In this document: positions 7,438 to 16,538 of the stretch, piece by piece
Numbering within the stretch: the stretch's first letter is position 1
Layout of the letters: each line of letters starts with the position of its first letter
DNA from: Actinomadura sp. KC216
GTDB taxonomy: Bacteria > Actinomycetota > Actinomycetes > Streptosporangiales > Streptosporangiaceae
Reading direction: 5' to 3'
NCBI RefSeq assembly: GCF_004348535.1
Contig: NZ_SMJX01000064.1
Coordinates: 1 to 33,975 of the forward strand
DNA length: 33,975 bases
The notes under the pieces: generated by a model
Database searches by the model: none
The model's input: the letters and a program-made list of their open reading frames with translations, nothing else
Told to the model about the DNA's origin: nothing
Translations under genes and position numbers: made by a program

Positions 7438-7818
7438 GTGAGCCCCGTCCGCACCTGCTCTCGTACCGCCTGCAAGGCGCCCGCAGTGTTCACGCTCACG
7501 TACGTCTACCGCGATTCCACCGCGGTACTGGGTCCGCTCGCCACGTACGCCGAGCCGCACTGCTACGACCTGTGCGCGGAGCATTCGGAGCGTCTCACCG
7601 CCCCGATGGGCTGGGAACTGGTGCGGCTGCCCGTCGAGGAGGAGACCGAGCCGAGCGCCGACGACCTGGAGGCCCTCGCCGACGCCGTCCGCGAGGCCGC
7701 GCGGCCCGCCCCCGGAACCGGCCACGAGCCGGTCGGGCAGGGCACGGAGGTCGGGCGCCGCGGCCACCTGCGGGTGCTGCGCTCGGAACCCGCGGGAACG
7801 CAGCCCGGCCAGGAGTGA
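7438..7818 (+). CDS. DUF3499-family small cysteine-motif protein
   Basis: A 126-residue protein from GTG 7438. Two cysteine pairs, C7-X4-C12 and C42-X3-C46 followed by H49, look like a zinc-ribbon-type metal site. Between them is the strand-rich segment VFTLTYVYRDSTAVLGPL. The last 60 residues are acidic then disordered (AARPAPGTGHEPVGQG). It matches the DUF3499 family found beside the metallopeptidase-like gene and manB in many actinomycetes. There is no good Shine-Dalgarno at normal spacing. TACGGT lies 8 nt before the GTG, so translation may be leaderless. The function is not known; a regulatory or structural zinc role would be a guess. Confidence 0.85.
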   Translation: MSPVRTCSRTACKAPAVFTLTYVYRDSTAVLGPLATYAEPHCYDLCAEHSERLTAPMGWELVRLPVEEETEPSADDLEALADAVREAARPAPGTGHEPVGQGTEVGRRGHLRVLRSEPAGTQPGQE

Positions 7819-7842
7819 CCTCCCGCCCGCGTCCGAGCCTCG

Positions 7843-7898
7843 CATCCACGTTCGAGCCGCCCATCCACGTTCGAGCCGCGCATTCGCGTTCGTCGGCG
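7843..7898 (+). repeat. Three 19-bp-period direct repeats upstream of manB
   Basis: CATCCACGTTCGAGCCGC occurs at 7843-7860 and 7862-7879, and a diverged third copy (CATTCGCGTTCGTCGG) begins at 7881. The 19-bp period places the copies on nearly the same face of the helix. They end about 87 bp before the manB start, so they may be tandem operators; a neutral duplication is the alternative. Confidence 0.6.
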
Positions 7899-7984
7899 AC
7901 GTCGCGGCGGGTCGCGTCCGGCCTTCCCGGTAGGCTCGTGAACCCCGTTTCTTTGGGACTGGGCTCAGCGGACAGGGAGCAGGA

Positions 7985-9340
7985 GTGGGCGACCTCGCCA
8001 AGATATTCAAGGCGTACGACATCCGTGGCGTCGTACCGGACGAACTCGACCCCGCCGTCGCCGAGGCGGCCGGCGCGGCGTTCGTGCGGGTGACGGGCGC
8101 GGACGCCGTCGTCACCGCCCACGACATGCGGGAGTCGTCCGTGCCGCTGGCCGAGGCGTTCGCGCGCGGCGCGACGTCCCAGGGCGCGGACGTGATCGAG
8201 GCGGGCCTCGGCTCCACCGACATGCTGTACTACGCCAGCGGCAGCCTCGACCTGCCCGGCGCGATGTTCACCGCGAGCCACAACCCCGCCCGGTACAACG
8301 GGCTGAAGCTGTGCCGCTCGGGCGCCCGGCCGGTCGGCCGCGACACCGGCCTCACCGAGATCCGCGACATGATCGCGGGCGGCGTCCCGGCCTACGACGG
8401 TGAGCCGGGGACGGTCTCGCGCCGCGACATCCTCAAGGGCTACGCCGACCATCTGAAGACGCTGGTCGACCTGTCGTCGATCCGCCCGCTCAAGGTCGTC
8501 GTGGACGCCGGCAACGGCATGGGCGGGCACACCGTCCCGTCGGTGTTCGAGGGCCTGCCGATCGACCTCGTGCCGCTGTACTTCGAGCTGGACGGCACCT
8601 TCCCCAACCACGAGGCCAACCCGATCGAGCCGGAGAACCTGCGCGACCTTCAGGCCAAGGTCCGCGAGACGGGCGCCGACATCGGGCTGGCGTTCGACGG
8701 CGACGCCGACCGCTGCTTCGTCGTGGACGAGCGCGGCGAGATCGTCGCCCCGTCCGCGATCACCGCGCTGGTCGCGACCCGGGAGCTGGCCAAGCACCCC
8801 GGCTCCTCGATCGTGCACAACCTGATCACGTCGAAGGCCGTGCCGGAGATCGTCGCCGAGCACGGCGGGACGCCGGTCCGGACGCGGGTCGGGCATTCGT
8901 TCATCAAGCAGACGATGGCGGAGACGGGCGCGGTGTTCGGCGGCGAGCACTCGGCGCACTTCTACTTCCGCGACTTCTGGTTCGCCGACTCCGGCATGCT
9001 GGCCGCCCTGCACGTCCTCGCCGCGCTCGGGGAGCAGGACGGGCCGCTGTCGGAGCTGCTCGGCGAGTACACGCGCTACGTCGCGTCCGGCGAGATCAAC
9101 AGCGAGGTCGCCGACCAGGCCGCCGCCACCGCGAACGTCCGCGACGCCTTCGCCGGACGGCCCGGGATCGCGATCGACGAGCTCGACGGCCTCACCGTGC
9201 GCGACGACGCCGCCGGATGGTGGTTCAACCTGCGGCCGTCCAACACCGAGCCGCTGCTGCGCCTCAACGCGGAGGCGGCCGACGACGCGACCATGGCGGC
9301 GATCCGCGACGAGGTCCTCGCCCTGGTCCGGAAGAAGTGA
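7985..9340 (+). CDS. manB: Phosphomannomutase/phosphoglucomutase ManB
   Basis: A 451-residue alpha-D-phosphohexomutase that interconverts mannose-6-phosphate and mannose-1-phosphate (often also the glucose forms), supplying GDP-mannose for mannosylated glycans and lipids. All four family loops are present: the phosphoserine loop TASHNP with S98, the Mg-binding DGDADR at 238-243, the sugar-binding GGEHSAH (about 319-325), and the phosphate-binding RPSNTEP at 417-423. Length is normal. The start is GTG 7985 with AGGGAG 5 nt upstream. It is followed by a Trm112-like gene and a phosphomannose isomerase, the usual manB cluster of actinobacteria, so the block feeds mannose into the cell envelope. 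Confidence 0.95.
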   Translation: MGDLAKIFKAYDIRGVVPDELDPAVAEAAGAAFVRVTGADAVVTAHDMRESSVPLAEAFARGATSQGADVIEAGLGSTDMLYYASGSLDLPGAMFTASHNPARYNGLKLCRSGARPVGRDTGLTEIRDMIAGGVPAYDGEPGTVSRRDILKGYADHLKTLVDLSSIRPLKVVVDAGNGMGGHTVPSVFEGLPIDLVPLYFELDGTFPNHEANPIEPENLRDLQAKVRETGADIGLAFDGDADRCFVVDERGEIVAPSAITALVATRELAKHPGSSIVHNLITSKAVPEIVAEHGGTPVRTRVGHSFIKQTMAETGAVFGGEHSAHFYFRDFWFADSGMLAALHVLAALGEQDGPLSELLGEYTRYVASGEINSEVADQAAATANVRDAFAGRPGIAIDELDGLTVRDDAAGWWFNLRPSNTEPLLRLNAEAADDATMAAIRDEVLALVRKK

Positions 9341-9401
9341 CCGGCCGCGAAGAAGCGACGCGCCGCGCGAGAAGTCACCGAGAGGGAGAAGTGACGCTGC
9401 T

Positions 9402-9584
9402 ATGACGTTGAAGCTCGACTCCTGGCTGCTGGAGATCCTCGCCTGCCCCAACTGCGGCGGCGACCTGCGCGCCGACGAGGAGGCCGCCGAGCTGGTGTGC
9501 ACCGGGTCGTGCCACTACGCCTACCCGGTCCGCGACGACATTCCCGTCCTGCTCGTCGACGAGGCCAGGACCCCCGCTCCGTGA
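9402..9584 (+). CDS. Trm112-family zinc-ribbon protein (60 aa)
   Basis: A 60-residue protein with the Trm112 signature [14 protein letters not shown] and [10 protein letters not shown]. Zinc ligands are C15, C18, C33 and C37; the second pair is C-X3-C rather than the common C-X2-C, because one residue is inserted (CTGSC). Trm112 proteins activate methyltransferases in eukaryotes and archaea; the bacterial role is unclear. Its place between manB and the SIS-family isomerase is conserved in actinomycetes and suggests an accessory role in this sugar pathway (inference). Confidence 0.9.
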   Translation: MTLKLDSWLLEILACPNCGGDLRADEEAAELVCTGSCHYAYPVRDDIPVLLVDEARTPAP

Positions 9585-9606
9585 CCCGCCGAGCGGAGGC
9601 GCGGCC

Positions 9607-10791
9607 ATGAGCACAGGGCTCGATCCCGCGCGGCTGGACGACGCCGCGGCGGCCGAGGCGGCCGATCCCGGGGGGATGCTGCGGCAGGTCGCGTCGTCGG
9701 CCGCGCAGGTGCGGGAGGCGCAGCGGGCGTCGGCCGAGGCGGGCATCGAGCGTCTCGCCGAGGACGGCAGGCCCCGCGCGATCGTGGTCGCCGGCATGGG
9801 CGGCTCGGGCATCTCCGGCGACGTCCTCGCGGCGGTGTGCGGCGTGGGCTGCGCGGTCCCGGTGACGACGGTGCGCGGCTACCGGCTGCCCGGCTGGGTC
9901 GGCGCCGCCGACCTCGTCATCGCGGTGTCCTGCTCGGGGACGACCGAAGAGACGCTCGAGGTCGCCGTGGAGGCGGCCCGCCGTGGATCCAGGCTGCTGT
10001 TCGTCGGCGGGGAGGACTCGCCGCTCGCGGAGCTGTCCGAAAGAAGCCGCGGCCTGTTCGTCCCGGTGCGTTCGGTGGGGCAGCCGCGTTCGACGCTCTG
10101 GGGCCTCACCATCCCGCTGGTCCTGGCGGCGCGCACGCTGGGGCTGGCGGACGTGCCCGAGATGGTCTTCGAGTCGACGGCCGCGCTGCTGGAGGACGTC
10201 GCGCACCGGTGCCGCCCGTCCAGCGAGCCGTTCGTCAACCCGGCCAAGCGGATGGCGCTGGACATCGCGGGCGACGTGCCGCTGGTGTGGGGGTCGTCCG
10301 CGCTGGCGGCGACGGCGGCGTACCGGCTGTGCTGCCAGCTCAACGAGAACGCCAAGTACCCGGGCGTGTTCGGGGAGGTCCCGGAGGCGGGCCACAACCA
10401 GGTGATGGCGTTCGACGGCCACTTCGGGCGCGGCGGGCGCGCCCCGGCCTCGTCCGGCCCGTCCGATCCGTCCGACCCCTCCGGCCCGTCCGACCTTGAC
10501 GACTTCTTCCGTGACCGGGTGGACGAGCCCGAGCACGGCCTGCACCTCGTCCTGATGCGGGACGTGGAGGAGCATCCGCAGGTCCGCAAGCGGTGCGACG
10601 CGTCCGTCCGGATCGCCCGCGACCGGGGCGTGGCGGTCACCGAGATCGGGGCCGAGGGCGAGCATCCGCTGGAGAGAATCGCGACTCTGATCGCGCTGGC
10701 TGACTATGTCACGGTTTACTTGGCTATCGCGCTGGGCGTGGACCCCACTCCGGTGCCTGCCATTCAAGAGCTAAAAGCGAGGATTGCGTAG
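9607..10791 (+). CDS. SIS-domain bifunctional phosphoglucose/phosphomannose isomerase
   Basis: A 394-residue cytosolic isomerase predicted to interconvert fructose-6-phosphate with glucose-6- and mannose-6-phosphate, feeding ManB. The N-terminal SIS domain shows VAGMGGSGISGDV (about 61-73) and the phosphate-binding SCSGTTEET at 108-116. The PGI/PMI C-terminal half has NENAKYPGVFGEVPEAGHN, giving candidate catalytic E247 and H263, and a lysine in the final helix (K390, IQELKARIA) as in archaeal PGI/PMI enzymes. A low-complexity linker of PSD/PSG units (about 283-297) interrupts the C-terminal half and is unusual. It is 2 nt upstream of the CDF gene, so co-transcribed. Confidence 0.9.
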   Translation: MSTGLDPARLDDAAAAEAADPGGMLRQVASSAAQVREAQRASAEAGIERLAEDGRPRAIVVAGMGGSGISGDVLAAVCGVGCAVPVTTVRGYRLPGWVGAADLVIAVSCSGTTEETLEVAVEAARRGSRLLFVGGEDSPLAELSERSRGLFVPVRSVGQPRSTLWGLTIPLVLAARTLGLADVPEMVFESTAALLEDVAHRCRPSSEPFVNPAKRMALDIAGDVPLVWGSSALAATAAYRLCCQLNENAKYPGVFGEVPEAGHNQVMAFDGHFGRGGRAPASSGPSDPSDPSGPSDLDDFFRDRVDEPEHGLHLVLMRDVEEHPQVRKRCDASVRIARDRGVAVTEIGAEGEHPLERIATLIALADYVTVYLAIALGVDPTPVPAIQELKARIA

Positions 10792-10793
10792 AG

Positions 10794-11753
10794 ATGAGTG
10801 CTGAGGGTGGAACCAAGGCCATCGTCGCCGCGTTGGCCGCCAACCTCGGGATCGCGGCGTCGAAGATGGTCGCGTTCGCGTTCACCGGTTCGTCGTCGAT
10901 GCTCGCCGAGTCGATCCACTCCATGGCGGACTCGGGGAACCAGGGGCTGCTGCTCCTCGGCGGCAAGCGCTCCAGGCGCGAGCGGACGCAGCAGCACCAG
11001 TTCGGCTACGGCCGCGAGCGCTACTTCTACGCGTTCGTCGTCGCGGTCGTGCTGTTCACCGTCGGCGCGGTCTTCTCGCTGTACGAGGGCTACCACAAGA
11101 TCTCCCACCCGGAGGACGTCAAGGCGCCGGGCTGGGCGTTCGGGGTGCTGATCGCCGCGATCATCATGGAGATCTTCTCGTTCCGCACCGCGATCGTCGA
11201 GTCGAACCGGGTTCGCGGCGACCAGTCCTGGTGGGCGTTCATCCGCCGCGCGAAGGCGCCCGAGCTGCCCGTCGTCCTGCTGGAGGACCTCGCCGCCCTC
11301 GTCGGCCTGTTCCTCGCGCTGTTCGGCGTCTCGATGGCCGTGGCGACCGGCGACGGCGTGTGGGACGGCATCGGCACCGTGGCGATCGGCGTGCTGCTCG
11401 CCGTGGTCGCGACGATCCTGGCGATCGAGACCAAGAGCCTGCTGATCGGCGAGGGCGTCACGCCCGAGCACGAGCGGGCGATCGTCGAGGCCCTGGAGTC
11501 GGTCGAGCAGGTCGACCACCTCATCCACATGCGCACGGAGTACCTCGGCCCGGACGAGCTGCTCATCGCCGCCAAGATCGCCGTCAGCCACGACGACACG
11601 GCCGCGGACGTGGCCCGCGGCATCGACGCCGCCGAGGCGAAGATCCGGGAGCGGTTCCCGGAGGCGAAGCTGATCTACCTGGAGCCCGCCCTGGACGAGC
11701 CCGCCGGCAAGACCGCCGCCGGCGCGGTGTCCCCGAACCTGGAGAAGGACTGA
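10794..11753 (+). CDS. Cation diffusion facilitator family transporter, SLC30A9-like branch
   Basis: A 319-residue inner-membrane protein with about six hydrophobic helices and a C-terminal cytoplasmic domain (from about 220; HERAIVEALESVEQVDHLIHMRTEYLGPDELLI). CDF proteins export Zn, Mn, Fe or similar divalent ions by proton exchange. In helix 2 the metal motif HxxxD is intact (H42, D46: SIHSMADSG). In helix 5 the equivalent position reads VLLED (V161, D165), so the usual His/Asp at the first position is replaced by Val. This pattern resembles the ZnT9-like branch, and zinc export cannot be assumed. It lies 2 nt after the sugar isomerase gene and ends the operon; the link to sugar metabolism is not obvious. 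Metal specificity unknown. Confidence 0.88.
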   Translation: MSAEGGTKAIVAALAANLGIAASKMVAFAFTGSSSMLAESIHSMADSGNQGLLLLGGKRSRRERTQQHQFGYGRERYFYAFVVAVVLFTVGAVFSLYEGYHKISHPEDVKAPGWAFGVLIAAIIMEIFSFRTAIVESNRVRGDQSWWAFIRRAKAPELPVVLLEDLAALVGLFLALFGVSMAVATGDGVWDGIGTVAIGVLLAVVATILAIETKSLLIGEGVTPEHERAIVEALESVEQVDHLIHMRTEYLGPDELLIAAKIAVSHDDTAADVARGIDAAEAKIRERFPEAKLIYLEPALDEPAGKTAAGAVSPNLEKD

Positions 11754-11777
11754 CCTGACGCCCTCTGTAGCCCGCGC

Positions 11778-11813
11778 CATCCCGACCATCGGCCGCATCC
11801 CGGCCATCGGCCG
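11778..11813 (+). repeat. 18-bp imperfect tandem repeat after the CDF gene
   Basis: CATCCCGACCATCGGCCG and CATCCCGGCCATCGGCCG lie back to back with a single mismatch, 24 bp after the CDF stop. Function unknown. Confidence 0.7.
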
Positions 11814-11822
11814 CGCGGGGCC

Positions 11823-11953
11823 GGAGGAACATGGGACCCCTCGCCGGACGGCCGACGCCGTGCCGGCCGACCCCAGCCCAGGCAAGACCGGCGCGTGTGC
11901 CTCCGCAGAGGCGCGAACCACGGCCGTCCGGCGAGGTGCTTTCCCATGCCTCC
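11823..11953 (+). ncRNA. Long structured inverted repeat; candidate structured RNA or attenuator (unrecognised)
   Basis: Three stacked complementary blocks enclose about 68 nt: GGAGG (11823-11827) with CCTCC (11949-11953), CATGGGA (11830-11836) with TCCCATG (11942-11948), and a 15-bp perfect arm at 11839-11853 with 11922-11936. That is 27 pairs with small bulges. The enclosed segment contains further hairpins (GGCCG/CGGCC and GCCTC-CGCA-GAGGC). It lies in a 432-bp gene-free stretch (11754-12185) between the CDF and histidine kinase genes, and a terminator-like hairpin follows directly. No conserved core of the TPP, cobalamin, glycine, SAM, SAH or c-di-AMP riboswitches was recognised. The symmetric bases also fit a MITE-like element. 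The strand is uncertain. Confidence 0.4.
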
Positions 11954-11984
11954 CCGCCCGGACCCCTGAACACCGGGCGGTTCT
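11954..11984 (+). terminator. Terminator-like hairpin between the CDF and histidine kinase genes
   Basis: CCGCCCGG (11954-11961) pairs perfectly with CCGGGCGG (11973-11980) around an 11-nt loop, followed by TTCT. It directly follows the structured repeat, so the pair could be an attenuator; the simplest reading is termination of the manB-CDF operon. Confidence 0.55.
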
Positions 11985-12185
11985 GGTGTGACCGCGGCAG
12001 CCGCCCCGAACCCCCTACGCCGGAGCCGCCACCGTCGCGGTCACGGTTAGAACACTACGTTCGCGGCGGTCTCCCGCACGTCCCCCTCAAGGAGGGAAAG
12101 CGGGTGGTACTCCAGACGGAGCCCCGCCGTCCGCATACATCCGCACGGTGAGGTGAGAGCACGCCTCAGCGGTCAGTATTGAGTC

Positions 12186-13781
12186 GTGAGCACCGATGAC
12201 AAGCCCCCGACCGGACCCGGCCCCGCGGGGTTCGGCCCTGCCGTCGCGACGCACGCGTGGCGGCTGTCCGGCCGGATCGTGGCGGGCGTCGGGCAGCTGC
12301 TGCTGTGGATCCTCACCGGGATCGGCACCCTGCTGCGCCCGCTGGCGGTGCGTCTGGTCACGCGGCTGAACGGCGGCGCCGGACGCCGTCCGGGGCCCGG
12401 GGGCGTACCCGGCCCGGCCGTCTCGGACGGGACGACCGCGCCCCTGCCCCGCTGGATCAACACCTGGCGCGAGGTCGTCGGCTCCTGGTACTTCGCGCCG
12501 CTGACCGGCCTGGCCCTCACCATCGCCGCGCTCGCCGAGCTGGCGCCGCGCGCCGACTCGCCGTTGAGCCTCGCGGGCGGGTTCGCGGTCGCCTCCACGC
12601 TCCCGCTCGGCTGGCGGCGGGAGAACCTGCGCCCGGTCGCGGCCATCGTGCTCGGCGCGGTCGCCGCGACCCTGCTCACCGGGGAGACCCTGCTGGTCAC
12701 CACCGGCTTCGCGGCCCTGTACACGCTGTACGCGCTGGGCCGGCACCTGCCCCGCCAGTCGACCGGCGTCCTCGCGGTCGGCAGCGTGGTCACGCTCGCG
12801 GTCGTCTACCTGGCCACCTCGACGCTGGACGACGTCCCCTGGCCCGCCGTGTTCATCGCCGTCCTGGCCGCCATCGGGCTCGGCGACGCGCGCCGCGTCG
12901 TGGAGTCCGCGAGCCAGACCGAGGCGAAGGCCGCCGAGCGCACCAACGAGACGCTGACCCGGCTCACCGCCGTCCAGCGGGAGCAGGCGGTGATGCGCGA
13001 GCGCGCCCGCATCGCCCGCGAGCTGCACGATGTCGTCGCGCACTCCGTCTCCATGATCGCGGTGCAGGCGGAGACGGCCCCGTACACGATGGAGAACCTG
13101 TCGCCCGAGGCGCGCGCCGGGTACACCGAGATCGCCAAGACGGCGCGGGAGGCGCTGGTGGAGATGCGGCGGCTGCTCAGCGTGCTGCGCGCCGACGCGA
13201 CCCCGGAGCCGGACGCGGCCAACTCCCCGCAGCCGCGCCTGGACCGGCTGCCCGACCTCATCGAGCAGCATCGCGGCGCGGGCGGGCACGTCGACCTCGC
13301 CGTGCACGGCGACCCGCGCATGCTGTCGACGACGGTCGAGCTGTCGGCGTACCGGATCGTCCAGGAGGCGCTGACGAACGCGCGGCGCCACGCGCCGGGG
13401 GCTGGGGTCCGCGTCGACCTGACGTTCCTGCCGGACCGGCTGGCCGTGCGCGTCCACGACAGCGGGGCGGCGGAGCCCGGGCCGTCCAAGACCAGGGTCC
13501 TGCACCGCGACGACCCCGCGGGCCCCACCTCCGTGGACGCCGGGCACACCCGCCTGGAGACCCCGGAACCGTACGCGGCGCAGGGACAGGGTGGCCTACA
13601 CGGGTCGGGTGGCGGACATGGCCTCGTCGGGATGCGGGAACGTGCGACCATGCTGGGCGGGCGGTTCTCCGCCGGCCCGGCCGCGCAGGGCGGGTTCCTG
13701 GTGGAGGCCGAGCTTCCGCTGACGAGGGAAGGGAATTCCACCCGTGGACACGGTTCCGAGGCGCCGCCCGGCGGCGCCTGA
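12186..13781 (+). CDS. NarL-type (HisKA_3) sensor histidine kinase
   Basis: A 531-residue membrane sensor kinase. It has a hydrophobic N-terminal hairpin (about 30-52), then five or so further helices between about 100 and 235, and no large extracytoplasmic domain. The dimerisation/phosphoacceptor motif ERARIARELHDVVAHSVS gives H281. The ATPase domain has an N-box QEALTNARRHAP (N398), VRVHDSG (about 421-427), and GHGLVGMRERA (about 478-488). Between the last two is an unusual about 45-residue polar insertion (PGPSKTRVLHRDDPAGPTS...) that lengthens the ATP lid. It partners the response regulator 42 bp downstream. The start GTG 12186 lacks a Shine-Dalgarno; CAGTAT sits 6 nt upstream, so a leaderless mRNA is possible. 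The signal is unknown. Confidence 0.92.
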   Translation: MSTDDKPPTGPGPAGFGPAVATHAWRLSGRIVAGVGQLLLWILTGIGTLLRPLAVRLVTRLNGGAGRRPGPGGVPGPAVSDGTTAPLPRWINTWREVVGSWYFAPLTGLALTIAALAELAPRADSPLSLAGGFAVASTLPLGWRRENLRPVAAIVLGAVAATLLTGETLLVTTGFAALYTLYALGRHLPRQSTGVLAVGSVVTLAVVYLATSTLDDVPWPAVFIAVLAAIGLGDARRVVESASQTEAKAAERTNETLTRLTAVQREQAVMRERARIARELHDVVAHSVSMIAVQAETAPYTMENLSPEARAGYTEIAKTAREALVEMRRLLSVLRADATPEPDAANSPQPRLDRLPDLIEQHRGAGGHVDLAVHGDPRMLSTTVELSAYRIVQEALTNARRHAPGAGVRVDLTFLPDRLAVRVHDSGAAEPGPSKTRVLHRDDPAGPTSVDAGHTRLETPEPYAAQGQGGLHGSGGGHGLVGMRERATMLGGRFSAGPAAQGGFLVEAELPLTREGNSTRGHGSEAPPGGA

Positions 13782-13823
13782 CCCCGTCATCGACGCCGTC
13801 GCCGCGCCCGCGGGGCGGCAGCG

Positions 13824-14498
13824 GTGATCAACGTGCTGATCGTCGACGACCAGACGATCGTCCGGGCCGGGTTCGCGGCCCTGCTCGCCGCCCAGGACGA
13901 CATCACCGTGATCGGCGAGGCCGGCGACGGGCGCGAGGCGGTCCGGATCGCCGAGCGCAGCCGTCCCGACGTCGTCGTCATGGACATCCGGATGCCCGGC
14001 ATGGACGGCATCGAGGCCACCCGGCGCATCCTGTCCCTGCCCGGCTCGGAGAACGTCCGGGTGCTGGTGCTGACGACGTTCGACGTGGACGAGTACGTCT
14101 ACGACGCGCTCGCCGTCGGCGCCAGCGGTTTCCTGCTGAAGGACGCCACCGCCGACGAGCTGGTGTCCGCCGTCCGGGTCGTGGCGCGCGGCGACTCGCT
14201 CCTCGCCCCGCAGGTCACCGGGCGGCTCATCCGCGAGTTCACCAAGCAGCGCCGCAACCGGCCGCAGGCGCCGTCGGCGCTGGCCACGCTGACGGCCCGG
14301 GAGACGGAGGTGCTCGTGCTGATCGCGGGCGGGCTGTCCAACAGCGAGATCGCGGCGCAGCTCGTCGTCAGCGAGCACACCGTGAAGACGCACGTGGCCC
14401 GCGTCTTCACCAAGCTCGGCCTGCGCGACCGGGCGCAGGCGGTCATGCTCGCCTACGAGTCGGGCGTCGTCGTCCCGGGCGAGAACCCCGCCGGCTGA
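13824..14498 (+). CDS. NarL/LuxR-type response regulator
   Basis: A 224-residue two-component regulator. The receiver domain (1-120) begins MINVLIVDDQTIVRAGF, with acidic pocket D8-D9, phosphoacceptor D54 (VVMDIRMPGMDG) and a conserved lysine in FLLKDA. The C-terminal LuxR helix-turn-helix (about 150-215) reads LTARETEVLVLIAGGLSNSEIAAQLVVSEHTVKTHV. It is the cognate partner of the upstream kinase, on which phosphorylation presumably depends. Target genes cannot be inferred from the sequence. It is convergent with the MerR-like gene (3-nt gap). Confidence 0.94.
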   Translation: MINVLIVDDQTIVRAGFAALLAAQDDITVIGEAGDGREAVRIAERSRPDVVVMDIRMPGMDGIEATRRILSLPGSENVRVLVLTTFDVDEYVYDALAVGASGFLLKDATADELVSAVRVVARGDSLLAPQVTGRLIREFTKQRRNRPQAPSALATLTARETEVLVLIAGGLSNSEIAAQLVVSEHTVKTHVARVFTKLGLRDRAQAVMLAYESGVVVPGENPAG

Positions 14499-14501
14499 CG
14501 G

Positions 14502-14855
14502 TCACCGCCTGCGGAGCAGGCGCATCGCCTTCTCCTTCTCGAAGTCGAGCGCGCGGGTCGGCGGCGCGGACAGCCGCCCGATGCGCTCGCCCAGCTCACG
14601 CACATGGGCCTGCACCTGCGGCTCGGCCAGGACCCGCAGCCCGAACGCCAGTTCCGCCGGGCCGATGTCGTAGCGCTTCTCCAGCGCGAGGGCGAGCGCG
14701 ACCGCCCGCAGCTCGGCGTCGCCGAACCGGCGGTGGCCGCCGCCGCGCCTGGCCGGCGACGCCTCCCGGGTGACGGGCAGCAGCCCGAGGGCCTCGCGGT
14801 AGCGGAGCATGCGGGGCGAGGTGCCGAGCCGCCGGGCGGCCTCCGTGATGCGCAT
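14502..14855 (-). CDS. MerR-like transcriptional regulator
   Basis: A 117-residue protein with the MerR winged helix-turn-helix: MRITEAARRLGTSPRMLRYREALGLLPVTR, then a second recognition segment GGGHRRFGDAELRAVALALALEKRYDIG. A helical region (about 75-105) would form the antiparallel coiled-coil dimer. No C-terminal cysteine cluster or ligand-binding domain is present, so metal sensing of the classic MerR kind is not supported. The first family helix usually has YY; here it is YREA. It is divergent from ahcY and has its own dyad immediately upstream (14863-14884), suggesting autoregulation or control of ahcY. Confidence 0.87.
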   Translation of the reverse strand: MRITEAARRLGTSPRMLRYREALGLLPVTREASPARRGGGHRRFGDAELRAVALALALEKRYDIGPAELAFGLRVLAEPQVQAHVRELGERIGRLSAPPTRALDFEKEKAMRLLRRR

Positions 14856-14862
14856 GAGCCGA

Positions 14863-14884
14863 TTCTGACAAATCCGTGTTAGAA
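14863..14884. promoter_or_regulatory. Dyad operator candidate upstream of the MerR-like gene
   Basis: TTCTGACA (14863-14870) and TGTTAGAA (14877-14884) form an inverted repeat with 7 of 8 positions matching and a 6-bp spacer. It overlaps the likely promoter of the MerR-like gene (CAGAAT on the minus strand just before its ATG) and faces ahcY. Confidence 0.5.
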
Positions 14885-14922
14885 AGTCGCCTCCGACCGT
14901 GCTCGGGGACGGTCGCCCCCCT

Positions 14923-14964
14923 TAGACTCGCGGACGTTGACGCAGGTGCGCACTCGGCGTCAAC
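14923..14964 (+). promoter_or_regulatory. Predicted ahcY promoter -10 and start-site dyad
   Basis: TAGACT (14923-14928) is a candidate -10. About where transcription would begin lies a perfect 8-bp inverted repeat, GTTGACGC (14936-14943) and GCGTCAAC (14957-14964), with a 13-bp spacer. As RNA it would form a hairpin in the about 80-nt leader; as DNA it is an operator candidate. No SAH-riboswitch core was recognised. Confidence 0.45.
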
Positions 14965-15014
14965 CCGACCTCGCGTACCGACCCGCCATCCGCGGACCAA
15001 GGAGCAACGGAAGC

Positions 15015-16460
<1,446 letters not shown>

Positions 16461-16477
16461 AGATCGGTAGCGTTCGA

Positions 16478-16514
16478 CCGCCGCACGGCCGCGCGACGGC
16501 CGTGCGGCGGTTTC
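16478..16514 (+). terminator. Strong intrinsic terminator of ahcY
   Basis: Perfect 13-bp arms (16478-16490 and 16498-16510) around a 7-nt loop, followed by TTTCT. It separates the two SAH hydrolase genes into distinct transcription units, or lets only read-through reach the second. Confidence 0.85.
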
Positions 16515-16538
16515 TGCCTCAAAGGCCATAGGGGAGCG

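Noticed and set aside
7203..7499. Minus-strand 98-codon frame next to the metallopeptidase-like gene
   Set aside because: It overlaps the divergent promoter region and the DUF3499 start; the conserved RRRDRHGRG opening lies in the other frame.
7595..9502. Minus-strand 635-codon frame opposite manB
   Set aside because: The plus strand encodes an unmistakable phosphohexomutase with all four active-site loops.
12257..14773. Plus-strand 838-codon frame over the two-component system
   Set aside because: Arg-rich shadow; the kinase and regulator have full motif sets in other frames.
14885..15014. SAH riboswitch upstream of ahcY
   Set aside because: Looked for because SAH riboswitches control ahcY elsewhere, but no matching conserved core was seen; only a simple 8-bp dyad is present.
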